64,000 bases of DNA from Pseudomonas laurylsulfativorans (GTDB lineage: Bacteria > Pseudomonadota > Gammaproteobacteria > Pseudomonadales > Pseudomonadaceae): the NCBI RefSeq assembly GCF_002906155.1, contig NZ_MUJK01000001.1, forward strand, positions 1,116,001 through 1,180,000, given 5' to 3'. A program made the translations under genes and the position numbers. The notes beneath the pieces were generated by a model, which saw only the letters and a list, made by a program, of their open reading frames with translations, had not been told where the DNA came from and made no database searches. Shown here in pieces: positions 8,550-17,936 of this stretch. The stretch's first letter is position 1. The number at the start of each line of letters is the position of its first letter.

Positions 8550-10538
8550 TCAGTGCGGCGCGCGCGGGATGGTCTTGAGCAGGTCTTCGGGGCTGATGTG
8601 ACCGACCACGCTGCCCGGTTGCGGCAGGTTGAGGATGTGGCCCTTCATCTTGCCGATGATGTGCATCTCGCAAGGCTTGCAGTCGAACTTCAACGTCAGC
8701 ACTTCATCGCCATGAATCAGTTGCATCGGCGCGACCTTGGTGCGCACGCCAGTGACGCCCTTGGCCTGTTTCGGGCACAGATTGAAGGAGAAACGCAGGC
8801 AGTGCTTGGTGATCATCACCGGCACTTCGCCCGGCTCCTCGTGGGCCTCGTAGGCCGCATCGATCAGCTTGACGCCATGGCGGTGATAGAAGTCGCGGGC
8901 CTTCTGGTTGTAGACGTTGGCCAGGAACGACAGGTGCGAGTCCGGGTATACCGGCGGCGGTGTGGTTTCGGCTTTACGGCTGCCACGCGGGTGCGCGGCG
9001 ACCCGCGCTTGGGTCAAGGCTTCAATCACTTCACGGCGCAAGGCCTTGAGCTGCGAGTTCGGAATGAAGTACGCCTGCGACGCGTCCAGCTTGATGTCGA
9101 TGGCGTGGTACTGCGTGGTACCCAACTGGCCGAGCAGATCCTGCAATTGCTCCAGCGCCTGTTCCGGCTTGTTGGCGGCACCGAACGGGCCGTCCAGAGT
9201 GACGCTGGCGCTGATGCCTTCCTCGCTGGTAGCGGTCAGTTCCAGCTGTTCTTCACGCAGGCGGGCGACCCAGCTAAGGGCAATGCGACGCTCGGCGGAG
9301 GTCTTTTGCAGCGCCTGTTGCCAGTTGTGATCCAGATTGCGGTTCAGCGGATGGTTGGGACGCAGCTTGTACATCCCCTCCGGCATCTCATTGGGCTCGA
9401 CGCGATAGCGATAGCGCTTCTCGCCGTCCTCCTCGAACTCGCCTTTGGGTTCGGCGATGTTGGCGCGGAAACCCACCACTTCACGCTTGACCAGCACATT
9501 GAGACCGTCGCCGTTGGACAGCGGTTCGTGCGTCACGACCTGCATGTCACGCTTGGCCACTTTCTCCACCACACCCACCGGCAGACCGGTGAAGGTCGGC
9601 GAGTCGAAGGCACCGATATCGATCTTGCGGTCAGTGACAAAGTAATCGGTGCTGCCACGGTGGAAGGTTTTTTCCGGGTCGGGCAGGAAGAAGTGCGCGG
9701 TGCGGCCGCTGGAAGCACGGGCCAGGTCCGGACGGTCTTCGAGCACGGCGTCGAGGCGCTGGCGGTAGTAGGCCGTGATGTTCTTCACATAGCCCATGTC
9801 CTTGTAGCGACCCTCGATCTTGAACGAACGCACGCCGGCCTCGACCAGGGCGCGGATGTTGGCGCTCTGGTTGTTGTCCTTCATCGACAGCAGGTGCTTT
9901 TCGTAAGCGATCACGCCACCCTTTTCGTCCTTGAGGGTGTACGGCAGACGGCAAGCCTGCGAGCAGTCGCCACGGTTGGCGCTGCGCCCGGTCTGCGCGT
10001 GGGAAATGTTGCACTGGCCGGAAAACGCCACGCACAACGCGCCGTGGATAAAGAACTCGATGGCCGCGTCGGTTTCGTCGGCGATGGCGCGGATCTCCTG
10101 GAGGTTCAGCTCACGGGCCAGAACCAGTTGCGAGAAACCGGCCTGATCGAGGAACTTCGCCCGCTCCAGGGTGCGGATGTCAGTCTGGGTACTGGCGTGC
10201 AGTTCGATCGGCGGAATGTCCAGCTCCATCACACCCAGGTCCTGGACGATCAGCGCATCGACGCCGGCGTCGTACAACTGGTGGATCAGCTTGCGGGCCG
10301 GTTCCAGTTCGTTGTCGTGCAGGATCGTATTGATGGTGGTGAACACGCGCGCGTGGTAGCGACGGGCAAATTCCACCAATTGGGCGATATCGCTCACTTC
10401 GTTGCAGGCGTTGTGGCGAGCCCCGAAGCTCGGACCACCAATGTAGATGGCATCGGCGCCATGCAGGATGGCCTCGCGGGCGATGTCAACATCGCGGGCA
10501 GGGCTGAGCAGTTCCAGGTGATGTTTGGGCAAAGACAT
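8550..10538 (-). CDS. rlhA: 23S rRNA C2501 hydroxylation protein, U32 family
   Basis: 662 residues, matching the long U32-family protein RlhA (YdcP), which is required for 5-hydroxylation of C2501 in 23S rRNA. The U32 signature FFIHGALCVAFSGQCNIS is at about residues 162-179, followed by further cysteines (RGDCSQACRLPY) consistent with an iron-sulfur site. The C-terminal third has additional Cys clusters (KHCLRFSFNLCPKQ; FDCKPCEMHI). The ATG at 10538 is preceded on the minus strand by a T-rich leader; the longer upstream extension (to 10604) lacks coding character. A 695-codon open frame on the opposite strand is its antisense shadow. Confidence 0.9.
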   Translation of the reverse strand: MSLPKHHLELLSPARDVDIAREAILHGADAIYIGGPSFGARHNACNEVSDIAQLVEFARRYHARVFTTINTILHDNELEPARKLIHQLYDAGVDALIVQDLGVMELDIPPIELHASTQTDIRTLERAKFLDQAGFSQLVLARELNLQEIRAIADETDAAIEFFIHGALCVAFSGQCNISHAQTGRSANRGDCSQACRLPYTLKDEKGGVIAYEKHLLSMKDNNQSANIRALVEAGVRSFKIEGRYKDMGYVKNITAYYRQRLDAVLEDRPDLARASSGRTAHFFLPDPEKTFHRGSTDYFVTDRKIDIGAFDSPTFTGLPVGVVEKVAKRDMQVVTHEPLSNGDGLNVLVKREVVGFRANIAEPKGEFEEDGEKRYRYRVEPNEMPEGMYKLRPNHPLNRNLDHNWQQALQKTSAERRIALSWVARLREEQLELTATSEEGISASVTLDGPFGAANKPEQALEQLQDLLGQLGTTQYHAIDIKLDASQAYFIPNSQLKALRREVIEALTQARVAAHPRGSRKAETTPPPVYPDSHLSFLANVYNQKARDFYHRHGVKLIDAAYEAHEEPGEVPVMITKHCLRFSFNLCPKQAKGVTGVRTKVAPMQLIHGDEVLTLKFDCKPCEMHIIGKMKGHILNLPQPGSVVGHISPEDLLKTIPRAPH

Positions 10539-10653
10539 AGTTTTTTTAGTCAGGCTTATCACGGTCGAGGCGTGCATTGTAGCGGCGAAACACCTGACCG
10601 GCACCCGTGTGCTGCCCGATGGCGCATTGAGTGGACCTGACCTGCCTGAATCC

Positions 10654-10757
10654 CTGTAGGAGCGAGCCTGCTCGCGATGGACGTTAACGATGACGCGGGC
10701 ATTCTGTATGCACGCGTCGCCCTTATGTTCATCGCGAGCAGGCTCGCTCCTACAGGG
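10654..10757. repeat. REP pair (BIME)
   Basis: Inverted units TGTAGGAGCGAGCCTGCTCG (10655-10674) and CGAGCAGGCTCGCTCCTACA (10735-10754), between rlhA and the RidA gene. Confidence 0.9.
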
Positions 10758-10772
10758 TCTTGTGGTGTTAAT

Positions 10773-11153
10773 TCAGGCCTTGGCCGCCATCGCGGTCACT
10801 TCCACGCGCATGCCTTCAACTGCCAACGAGGCAACCCCGACAGCAGCGCGCACCGGCCATGGTTTGGCGAAGAAACGCTTGTAGACCTCGTTGAACGCGG
10901 CGCGATCGGCCATGTCGGTGAGGTAGATAGTCAAGTGCATCACGCGATCCATGGAACTGCCGGCACGCTCCAGCGCGACCTTCAGCGCTTGCAGGGTGCA
11001 TTCGCTTTGCAGGGTGATGTCGCCCAGTTCCAGGCTGCCGTCGGCGCGGGTGGGGATCTGGGTGGAGACCAGCACACCGCCGAAACCGACGACGTCGGAG
11101 GAAATCGAATCGGCATCGAGGTCGGGAGTAAAGGTCAAGTCGTGGTTTGCCAT
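10773..11153 (-). CDS. RidA family protein
   Basis: 126 residues with the YjgF/YER057c/UK114 fold pattern: GGVLVSTQIP near residue 26, the LKVALERAGSSMDRV helix, and VRAAVGVASLAVEGMRVEVTA at the C-terminus including the conserved Arg that binds the carboxylate of enamine/imine intermediates. RidA proteins deaminate reactive 2-aminoacrylate-type intermediates. It stands alone, so whether it is the housekeeping RidA or a pathway paralogue cannot be told. Confidence 0.9.
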   Translation of the reverse strand: MANHDLTFTPDLDADSISSDVVGFGGVLVSTQIPTRADGSLELGDITLQSECTLQALKVALERAGSSMDRVMHLTIYLTDMADRAAFNEVYKRFFAKPWPVRAAVGVASLAVEGMRVEVTAMAAKA

Positions 11154-11460
11154 GGGAGCTCTCTTGCTTGATGGGGTGAGGCAGGTGCCTTTTGCGCCGC
11201 CAGTTTACAGGGCCGTGCCCGGCGCGTCGCTAATCCAGAGCGGACGGTTGCGCGTGCCCGGTGGCCTGGCGGTACTGCACCGTGGCCGGCATCCGCGCGC
11301 TCAATGAAAACAGCCTGGGTGCCTGGCACCGGTTACTGGAAGCATTGCGCAAATGGCCGCTCCGTTGACCGGCGCCCAGCCCCACGACCTGCCGGCGACG
11401 GTGGCGTACCGGCTGGATCGATTCTGAGGACAACGACCGCAGACACTGGTGTGCCCACCA
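11154..11460. other. Non-coding gap, possible gene remnant
   Basis: 307 bp without a good gene. On the plus strand 11279-11366 reads as a plausible peptide (AGIRALNENSLGAWHRLLEA...), then a -1 shift gives another protein-like stretch ending DLPATVAYRLDRF-stop at about 11427. This could be a frameshifted gene fragment, but no family is recognisable. Confidence 0.3.
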
Positions 11461-12084
11461 TCACTGCAAGGGCGAGAACTTCGCGGGCAGGTAGATCGTC
11501 GAGCGCATGTCGCGCAGTTGCGGGCCGGAGTTTTCCGGCGGCCAGACGCCGTCGGCGACCGCCTGGGTGCGCACCTGCAAGCGCTGTTCAAGGCTGGCCC
11601 ACGGCCAGATATGCAGATAGCGCGGCAGCGCACCGTCGGTGGCGTAGAACGCCGCGTATACCGGCGAATACTGCTCGGCGGTCCGTGCCACGATGGCTTT
11701 GCTCCAGCCGTCGACGGTCGGCTGCAAGCCGCTGCCGACCAAGTCGTAGACGCGCAACTCATAGAACGAACCATGCTGGCCGGCGCTCAAGGGTTCGAGG
11801 AAGGGAAACAGCGTGTAGTTTTCGATGCGCAGATCGCTGATGAATTCGCCGATACCGAAGACCTCGCCCCCCAGCAGGAAACGCTCGCGCTCGGCTTGCC
11901 GCAGGCTTTCGTCCCCATAGCCGCGCAGCACGGCAATCTGGTTCAACTGGCCGATCTCCGAGGCCCAGCAGCCCATCAACGTGCCGCCGACTTGCGGCTT
12001 CGCCAACGCTGTCTCGATGCGTACCAGCGCATCGGCCACCGTGCGCACGCGCACGGTAAAAGTGATCAGTTCAAAAAAACGCAT
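11461..12084 (-). CDS. NIPSNAP family protein
   Basis: 207 residues containing two tandem ferredoxin-like (dimeric alpha-beta barrel) halves: FFELITFTVRVRTVADALVR at the start and FYELRVYDLVGSGLQPTVDGW from about residue 109, each beginning with the Y/F-E-L-R/I-T-F motif of NIPSNAP proteins. The bacterial function is poorly defined; they often sit beside catabolic hydrolases, as here with the alpha/beta hydrolase upstream on the same strand (158-bp gap). Confidence 0.8.
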   Translation of the reverse strand: MRFFELITFTVRVRTVADALVRIETALAKPQVGGTLMGCWASEIGQLNQIAVLRGYGDESLRQAERERFLLGGEVFGIGEFISDLRIENYTLFPFLEPLSAGQHGSFYELRVYDLVGSGLQPTVDGWSKAIVARTAEQYSPVYAAFYATDGALPRYLHIWPWASLEQRLQVRTQAVADGVWPPENSGPQLRDMRSTIYLPAKFSPLQ

Positions 12085-12242
12085 AGCGACTCCGGCGAAC
12101 GGCTTTCAAAGCCCACAGCCTATGGCAGTCCCCGGACGCTGAATATTGAGGCAATCACCATCGCTGACGGTAATTGCCGCAGGAAGCTAGGTAGTTTCTT
12201 TACCAAAGAGCCGTCGAACACGATCCAACGGCGCTAATTTGG

Positions 12243-13082
12243 TTACGCGCCCAGTTGCAACAGGAAATCCTGCACGTAAGGCACCACCGACACACCGGCA
12301 TGCGCGGTGTTGGGAACGATATCCTGCTGGACCCGAATGTCATGGGCCTCCAGGTTGCGTGCCAGTGTTGCATTGCGCTCGACCCGGGTGCGCCCCGCAT
12401 CGTTGATGCCTTCCTTGTATTGCACTGAACCGGGAGCGTAATGGATCTCCCAGGTTTCCAGGTCAGCGGCGCCCACCAGCAATTGCACATCCACTTCCCG
12501 CAGAGCTTCAAGGTTCAGGCTTTTACCGAAAATAGCCTCGATCCCGCCAGTGCCCACCCACCAGTCGCGGCTCTCGTCGATCAAGGTCACCGAGCCCGGC
12601 GCACCAATGGAAACTGAACGCAGGCGCTCGGGGTGCAGGTAGTAGAACCGGTTGGCGAAATGGCCACCGCCGGAATAGCCAAACAATGAAAACCGCTCGA
12701 ACGACGTGTTCAACGCGGCGCTCACTTCTTCGACCATGGCCAGCAGGACTTCGTCATAACGAATGTCGCCTTCCTTCAGGTACTTGAAACCGTGCGGGTT
12801 ACCGTCACCCAATGGACCGACTGGAAACAGCGGCGCGAGAATGATGTAGCGGTTGAAGCGGCCGAACTCGGCAAACGCGTCCCGATACTCGACCATCGTA
12901 CGTCCGGTACCATGCACGGCGACCAGCAGGCGATGGCCTTCAGGTGCCTGGTCAAAGGTTTGCGGAACATACAGGCAATAGGAAAAACGCGGATCCTTGC
13001 GGCAGGAAAAGATGGTGGTGCTGCCGCGATAGTACATCTGGCGATGCCGCGCTTCTGGAGTGTCTTGTTGGTTGCTCAACAT
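12243..13082 (-). CDS. Alpha/beta hydrolase
   Basis: 279 residues. The nucleophile elbow GYSGGGH is at about residue 142, the oxyanion-hole HGTG at about 57, and a likely catalytic His in NTAHAGV near the C-terminus. No signal peptide. The oxyanion and PHGFKYL features recall PHB-depolymerase-like or carboxylesterase folds, but the substrate is unknown. It is divergent from the GntR regulator, with 107 bp between them, so it probably belongs to the same regulated locus as the peptide transporter operon. Confidence 0.8.
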   Translation of the reverse strand: MLSNQQDTPEARHRQMYYRGSTTIFSCRKDPRFSYCLYVPQTFDQAPEGHRLLVAVHGTGRTMVEYRDAFAEFGRFNRYIILAPLFPVGPLGDGNPHGFKYLKEGDIRYDEVLLAMVEEVSAALNTSFERFSLFGYSGGGHFANRFYYLHPERLRSVSIGAPGSVTLIDESRDWWVGTGGIEAIFGKSLNLEALREVDVQLLVGAADLETWEIHYAPGSVQYKEGINDAGRTRVERNATLARNLEAHDIRVQQDIVPNTAHAGVSVVPYVQDFLLQLGA

Positions 13083-13189
13083 TGTGAAACCTCGTTGATA
13101 ACTGTGCCATTATTGATAACTACAGCGGGTAAGGGTCGTGCACGGCTGACGACTCACACGCCCACGACCAAGATTTGTGGAAGTCATCC
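13083..13189. promoter_or_regulatory. Divergent promoter with repeated TTGATAACT
   Basis: The intergenic region between hydrolase and GntR gene contains two direct copies of TTGATAACT at 13095-13103 and 13113-13121, 18 bp apart (same helical face within about two turns). These are candidate GntR operator half-sites or overlapping -35/-10 elements; inference from position. Confidence 0.4.
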
Positions 13190-13810
13190 TTGAACAAAAA
13201 AACCACCGATCGCAGCCAACTGGTGCTGCTGATTTCAAACGACATCAATGCCGGCGTGCTTCCGACCGGCAGCTGGCTCAAACAGATCGACCTTGAACTG
13301 CGTTACGGCGCAACACGGCTGGACATCCGCCGGGCGCTGGACCAACTGGTCCAGAAGAACATGGTCGAACACATCCCCAATCGGGGTTACTACGTACACA
13401 CCCCTGACCTGACCCAGGTCTCCGATACCCGCGAAGTGCGCATCGCCCTCGAGTGCGCCGCCGTCGACCAGATGGTCGTCACCGAAGAGCGTCTGCAGGC
13501 ACTGGACGTCATCGCCCAACGCTTTGCCCGCCTGGTGAACGAAGGCACGATGCAGGAGTGCTACATCGCCAACCTGGAGTTTCACCGCGGCATCTACGAC
13601 ATGTGCACCAACCGGGTCATGATCGAGTTCATTGAAGAGATTCGCAGCCGGCCACCGTCGTCTCCAGGTGGCACCTGGCGCACGCACCTGCGTGCCGAGC
13701 AGTCGAGCCGCGAACACTTCCAGATCCTTGAAGCCCTGCGTAACGATGACCGCGACCATCTCAAGCGGCTGATCGCGGCACACATTCGTCAAACCCCACT
13801 GCAACCGTGA
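13190..13810 (+). CDS. GntR family transcriptional regulator (FadR/FCD type)
   Basis: 206 residues. The N-terminal winged helix spans about residues 8-70 (SWLKQIDLELRYGATRLDIRRALDQLVQKNMVEH, wing NRGYYV). The C-terminal all-helical FCD domain (VRIALECAAVDQM; HFQILEALRNDDRD) binds a carboxylic-acid type effector in this family. I choose the TTG at 13190 because TGGAAG lies 6 bases upstream; an earlier TTG at 13175 has none. It ends 3 bp from the convergent solute-binding protein gene and probably regulates this transporter/hydrolase locus. Confidence 0.85.
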   Translation: MNKKTTDRSQLVLLISNDINAGVLPTGSWLKQIDLELRYGATRLDIRRALDQLVQKNMVEHIPNRGYYVHTPDLTQVSDTREVRIALECAAVDQMVVTEERLQALDVIAQRFARLVNEGTMQECYIANLEFHRGIYDMCTNRVMIEFIEEIRSRPPSSPGGTWRTHLRAEQSSREHFQILEALRNDDRDHLKRLIAAHIRQTPLQP

Positions 13811-13813
13811 AGA

Positions 13814-15367
13814 TCAGGGCTTGACGCTGACGCCCCAAAGGCGCGGCTTCTGCCCGATCCAGGCGTCATAGCCCTCGACTTTCTCGTTCAGTGCGACGAT
13901 GTCGAGGCCGTTGTACATGACGATCATCGGCACCTGGTCAATGAAGCGTTCATGCAACTGGTCGAAGATCGACTGACGCTTGGCGACGTCCCCTTCCTTC
14001 AAGGCCTGCCCCAACATCTCGATCGCCACCGGGTCTTCCCAGACCTTGCGCGACTCCTTGTCCTTGTTGCCGGTCGCCTGCTCGAAACTCAGGGCCGGGT
14101 CGAAGCGCGCCGAATACGTAAAGGACATCGACTGATAACGCCCGCTCTGGTAACGCTCGAGCTGGGTGCCCCACTCCATCACTTCGACCTGGGCGTTTAT
14201 CCCCACGGCCTGGAGCATGGCCTGGGTAATGATTGCGAGGTCATAGCTGGGCACCATCGAACGCCGGTTGGCGATGATCGTCAGCGGTTGGCCGCGGTAA
14301 CCCGCTTCCTGCAACAGCGTTGCAGCCTTCTGCGGGTCGTAGGTGAAACCCTTCTGTTCGCTGGGGCCGTAGTAGTTGGAGGCGACGCTGATGATGGAGT
14401 TGTTGGGCACCCCGAAACCATTGCTGGTGGTCGCAACCAGCTGCTTGACATCGATGGCGGCCGCGATGGCCTGGCGCATGCGCTTGTCCTTGAGCAATGG
14501 ATCGCGGGTCTGGAACATCAGTACATTCATGGTCGCGCTGGGGGCGGTCGACACCTTGAGTTTGTCGTGCGCCTTGATTTCCGGCAGATCGGTTTCCGTC
14601 ACCTCGGCCATGTCCAGGTCCCCGGAAAACAGCGCAGCCTTGACCGTCGCCTGATCGGGAATGATCACGAACCGCACTTCATCGGCCAGTGCGTTCTTGC
14701 CGCCGGTGTAGCCGTCGCGCGGCCCGGACAACGGTTGGTAGCCAGCGAATTTGGTCAGCGTGACGTACTGCCCGCGCTTCCACTCGCCCAACTGATAGGG
14801 ACCGGTGCCGACCGGCGAGACGAACTCACCCTGGGCATTGACCGAGGCCTTGTTCAGCACGGCAGTGCCGCCGCAATCGGTACGCGCCAGCGTGGCCAGG
14901 AACATGCCGCTGGGCTTTTCCAGTTCCATCACTACCGTATGCGGATCCGGTGCACTGACTTTGGTCACTTTGGTCAGGCCGCTGCCGTCGAATTCCGGCA
15001 AGCAACGCCACTGGGTCTTGGGGTCCATGTCGCGGTTCCAGCTCCACAGCACGTCGGCGGCCGTCAGGGGCTCGCCGTTATGGAACTTCACGCCCTCGCG
15101 CAAGGTGAAGGTGTAGGTCAGGCCATCGGCGGACACATCGACCTTCTGCGCCAGCAGTGGTTTGACTTCGCCCTTCTCTCCATACGCTACCAACCCTTCA
15201 ACCATGTGCAGCACGACCGCGTCGGAGCGGTCGTCACGGTTGACGCCGGGGTCGAGGCTGCGAATATCGGAGTTCATCGCCAGACGCAGAGTTTGCGCCT
15301 GGGCGGCACCGCAGCCGAGCACGGTCATCATGCTCAGGGTCAGAGCGTTTACCAGAAAACGATTCAT
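13814..15367 (-). CDS. Peptide/nickel-type ABC transporter solute-binding protein (SBP_bac_5)
   Basis: 517 residues with a signal peptide (NRFLVNALTLSMMTVLGCGAAQAQ, cleavage after AQA). Family 5 features: DIRSLDPGVNRDD near the mature N-terminus, the YTFTLREGVKFHNGEPLTAADV motif, and YDPQKAATLLQEAGY. It captures a peptide-like or other ligand in the periplasm and delivers it to the permeases encoded upstream in the operon. Start ATG 15367, preceded by CAAGGACTCGTAT. Last gene of the five-gene minus-strand operon. Confidence 0.92.
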   Translation of the reverse strand: MNRFLVNALTLSMMTVLGCGAAQAQTLRLAMNSDIRSLDPGVNRDDRSDAVVLHMVEGLVAYGEKGEVKPLLAQKVDVSADGLTYTFTLREGVKFHNGEPLTAADVLWSWNRDMDPKTQWRCLPEFDGSGLTKVTKVSAPDPHTVVMELEKPSGMFLATLARTDCGGTAVLNKASVNAQGEFVSPVGTGPYQLGEWKRGQYVTLTKFAGYQPLSGPRDGYTGGKNALADEVRFVIIPDQATVKAALFSGDLDMAEVTETDLPEIKAHDKLKVSTAPSATMNVLMFQTRDPLLKDKRMRQAIAAAIDVKQLVATTSNGFGVPNNSIISVASNYYGPSEQKGFTYDPQKAATLLQEAGYRGQPLTIIANRRSMVPSYDLAIITQAMLQAVGINAQVEVMEWGTQLERYQSGRYQSMSFTYSARFDPALSFEQATGNKDKESRKVWEDPVAIEMLGQALKEGDVAKRQSIFDQLHERFIDQVPMIVMYNGLDIVALNEKVEGYDAWIGQKPRLWGVSVKP

Positions 15368-15432
15368 ATACGAGTCCTTGAGTGAGCTGTAACGGGTTCT
15401 TGCCGCCACCGACGTGACGGCCTTGAAATCCT

Positions 15433-17064
15433 TCATACGGCTACGTTGCTGCGCAGCTGATAACTGCCATCGGCCTGCCGCACCAACGGATTGGCCGCCG
15501 CCAGCAGTCGGTGGGTAAAGGCGTGTTGCGGGTCATCGAACACTTGCGCGGTGGTGCCGACCTCCACCAGCCGGCCTTGTTGCATGACGGCCACGCGATG
15601 GGCAATGCGCTCCACCGCCGCCAGGTCGTGGGAAATGAACAGGCAGGCAAAGCCGTATTGCTTTTGCAGCCGCTCGAACAGTTCGAGAATTTGCTTCTGG
15701 ATGGTCATGTCGAGGGCGGAAATCGGCTCGTCGGCGATGACCAGTTTGGGATGCCGAATCAGCGCCCGACCAATCGCCACCCGCTGACGCTGACCACCGG
15801 AGAGCTGGTGCGGGAAGCGCTCGGCAAAGATCGGCGCGAGCCCCACATCATGCAGGATGGTGCGTACCCGTTCGGCGCGCTCCTCGTGACTGAGTCCCGG
15901 CACATGACGCAACGGTTCGGCAAGAATTTCGGAGATCCTCGCGCGTGGATCAAGGGATGAAACCGGGTCCTGAAAGATCATCTGGCATTGCAGGCGGTGC
16001 TCACGGTTGGCGCTTTTGAGGATGTCGACGCCATCGAAGAAAATTTCGCCGGCAACAGGATTCACCAGACCGACCACCGACCGGCCGAGGGTGGTTTTAC
16101 CCGAGCCGCTGCCGCCGACCAGCGCCAACGTTTCACCGGCAGAGATTTGCAGGCTGACCCCGTCCACCGCGCGCTTGGGCTTACCGCGCAGCAGGAAACC
16201 CTGGCGACCCGGATGTTCGATGGTGACATTGCGGATATCGACCAGAGGCGCGGCCACAGGCGCGCTGTCAAGGTTGCCTCGGGTCGGCAGCGCCTCAAGC
16301 AGCTGCCGCGTGTACTCGGCCTTTGGACCCAGCAGAATCTGCTCGGTCGGACCGCTTTCGATGGCCTTGCCGCTGCGCATCACCACGACTTTGTGGGCAT
16401 GGCGCACCACCAGAGACAAGTCATGGCTGATGAACAGGATCGCCGTGCCTTCCTCCCGCGTCAGATCGAGCATCAGCTCGATCACGTCCGCCTGGGCAAG
16501 CGTGTCGAGGGCCGTGGTTGGCTCGTCGGCAATCAACAACGCCGGGCGCAACAACATGACCGACGCCAGCATGATGCGTTGCCGCATACCGCCGGAGAAC
16601 TCGTGGGGAAACGCTTTCAGGCAACGCTCAGGATCATCGATACCGATGCGCCGCAGCATCTCCAGCGACCGGGCGAGGATGGTTTTTTCATCCTGGTCGG
16701 TGTGCAGGCGCAACCCCTCGGCCATTTGCTGGCCAATGGTCAGGGTCGGGTTAAGCGAGACCATCGGCTCCTGGAACACCATCCCGATCTTCGCACCACG
16801 CACATCCCGCATTTGATCGGAAGACAAGGTGCAAAGATCGTTGCCGGCAAACTCGATACGACCGGAGGCAACGCGCATGGGCGGCGGCAACAAGCCGATG
16901 ACCGCACGCGCAGCCATGGTCTTGCCGCTGCCGGACTCCCCCACCAGCGCGACGATCTCGCCCGGTGCCATGTCGAAACTCAGGTGGTCGACCGCCAACG
17001 GTCCATCGCTGGCCACCTGGATGCAAAGATTACTGACGCGAAGCAAAGGCTTGACGGTATCCAT
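15433..17064 (-). CDS. Fused double ATP-binding subunit of peptide-type ABC transporter
   Basis: 543 residues with two complete ABC domains, as in YejF/GsiA-type fused DppD-DppF proteins. Domain 1: Walker A GESGSGKT (about 41), signature FSGGMRQR (about 158), Walker B LLIADEPTTALD. Domain 2: Walker A GGSGSGKTT (about 312), signature LSGGQRQR, Walker B LVIADEPISALD. It powers import through the two upstream-encoded permeases. The start ATG overlaps the stop of the DppC-type permease (shared base at 17064), showing translational coupling. Confidence 0.93.
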   Translation of the reverse strand: MDTVKPLLRVSNLCIQVASDGPLAVDHLSFDMAPGEIVALVGESGSGKTMAARAVIGLLPPPMRVASGRIEFAGNDLCTLSSDQMRDVRGAKIGMVFQEPMVSLNPTLTIGQQMAEGLRLHTDQDEKTILARSLEMLRRIGIDDPERCLKAFPHEFSGGMRQRIMLASVMLLRPALLIADEPTTALDTLAQADVIELMLDLTREEGTAILFISHDLSLVVRHAHKVVVMRSGKAIESGPTEQILLGPKAEYTRQLLEALPTRGNLDSAPVAAPLVDIRNVTIEHPGRQGFLLRGKPKRAVDGVSLQISAGETLALVGGSGSGKTTLGRSVVGLVNPVAGEIFFDGVDILKSANREHRLQCQMIFQDPVSSLDPRARISEILAEPLRHVPGLSHEERAERVRTILHDVGLAPIFAERFPHQLSGGQRQRVAIGRALIRHPKLVIADEPISALDMTIQKQILELFERLQKQYGFACLFISHDLAAVERIAHRVAVMQQGRLVEVGTTAQVFDDPQHAFTHRLLAAANPLVRQADGSYQLRSNVAV

Positions 17065-17936
17065 TAGCGACTCATCCGGGGGTCAAGGCGATCACGCAAG
17101 GCGTCACCGAAAAGATTGATGCCGATCAGGGCGATTGAAATCATCAGACCGGGGAAGAAACCCAGCCACGGTGCAGTGACCAGATGCGGACGGCTGGAGG
17201 CCAGCATGTTTCCCCAGGTGGCGGCCGGAGGCGGAACGCCCAGGCCGAGAAAGCTCAAGGCACTCTCCGACAGGATCGCCCAGCCAAACATGCTCGTTGC
17301 CAGCACGATCAGGGGGGCGACGCAGTTCGGTGCAATGTGCCGCCACATGGTGTAGAGCTCACCGTTGCCAATGACCCGGGAGGCTTCGATGAACTCCCGC
17401 TCGCGCAGCGACAACACGGTACTGCGCACCACCCGCACGACTGTCGGGATGTAGGCCAGGCCCAGCGCGAGCACGATGCCGTACTGACTGGCCCCGACAA
17501 TCGCCAGCAAGCCCAGCGCCAGCAGCATGCCCGGGAACGCCAGCAGCGCGTCGTTGACCATCATCAACAGGCGATCGGTCCAGCCCCGCAGGTAACCGGC
17601 GAGCAGACCAAACAGCGTGCCGATGCTGATGGCCAGCAACACGGTCAACAGACTGATCCACAAACTGGTGCGCGCGCCGATGATGATCCGGCTGAACACA
17701 TCGCGCCCGAACTCGTCGGTGCCCAGGATGTGCGACCAGGATGGCGCCAGGAAGCGGTTGGCCAGGTCCAGGCGCAGCGGGTCGTAGGGCGTCCAAACAA
17801 TGCCCGCCACCGCGAGTATCACCAGCAGCAACACCAGGCCGCCGCCGATCAGCGCGTTGAACGAGAGTGGACGCTTTTGAGCGCGGGCCAAAGGCTCAGT
17901 CACGGGAGGCGCAGCCATTTCGCTTAAGGTCTTCAT
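17064..17936 (-). CDS. ABC transporter permease, DppC type
   Basis: 290 residues. N-terminal helix at 28-50, an extended periplasmic loop (PYDPLRLDLANRFLAPSWSHILGTDEFGRDVFSR is family-typical, LGTDEFGRD motif), then the binding-protein-dependent transport core with EAA loop (EFIEASRVIGNGELYTMWRHIAPN). Forms a heterodimer with the preceding DppB-type permease, whose stop overlaps this start by 4 bp. Confidence 0.92.
   Translation of the reverse strand: MKTLSEMAAPPVTEPLARAQKRPLSFNALIGGGLVLLLVILAVAGIVWTPYDPLRLDLANRFLAPSWSHILGTDEFGRDVFSRIIIGARTSLWISLLTVLLAISIGTLFGLLAGYLRGWTDRLLMMVNDALLAFPGMLLALGLLAIVGASQYGIVLALGLAYIPTVVRVVRSTVLSLREREFIEASRVIGNGELYTMWRHIAPNCVAPLIVLATSMFGWAILSESALSFLGLGVPPPAATWGNMLASSRPHLVTAPWLGFFPGLMISIALIGINLFGDALRDRLDPRMSR

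Noticed and set aside
8553..10640. 695-codon open frame on the plus strand
   Set aside because: Antisense shadow of rlhA; low-complexity His/Gln/Gly/Arg-rich translation with no domain, caused by high GC at third positions.
11279..11427. Frameshifted gene fragment in the RidA-NIPSNAP gap
   Set aside because: Two protein-like stretches in different frames, but no recognisable family; recorded only as a low-confidence gap note.
13952..15385. 477-codon open frame antisense to the solute-binding protein
   Set aside because: Same shadow effect; no family and no ribosome-binding site.
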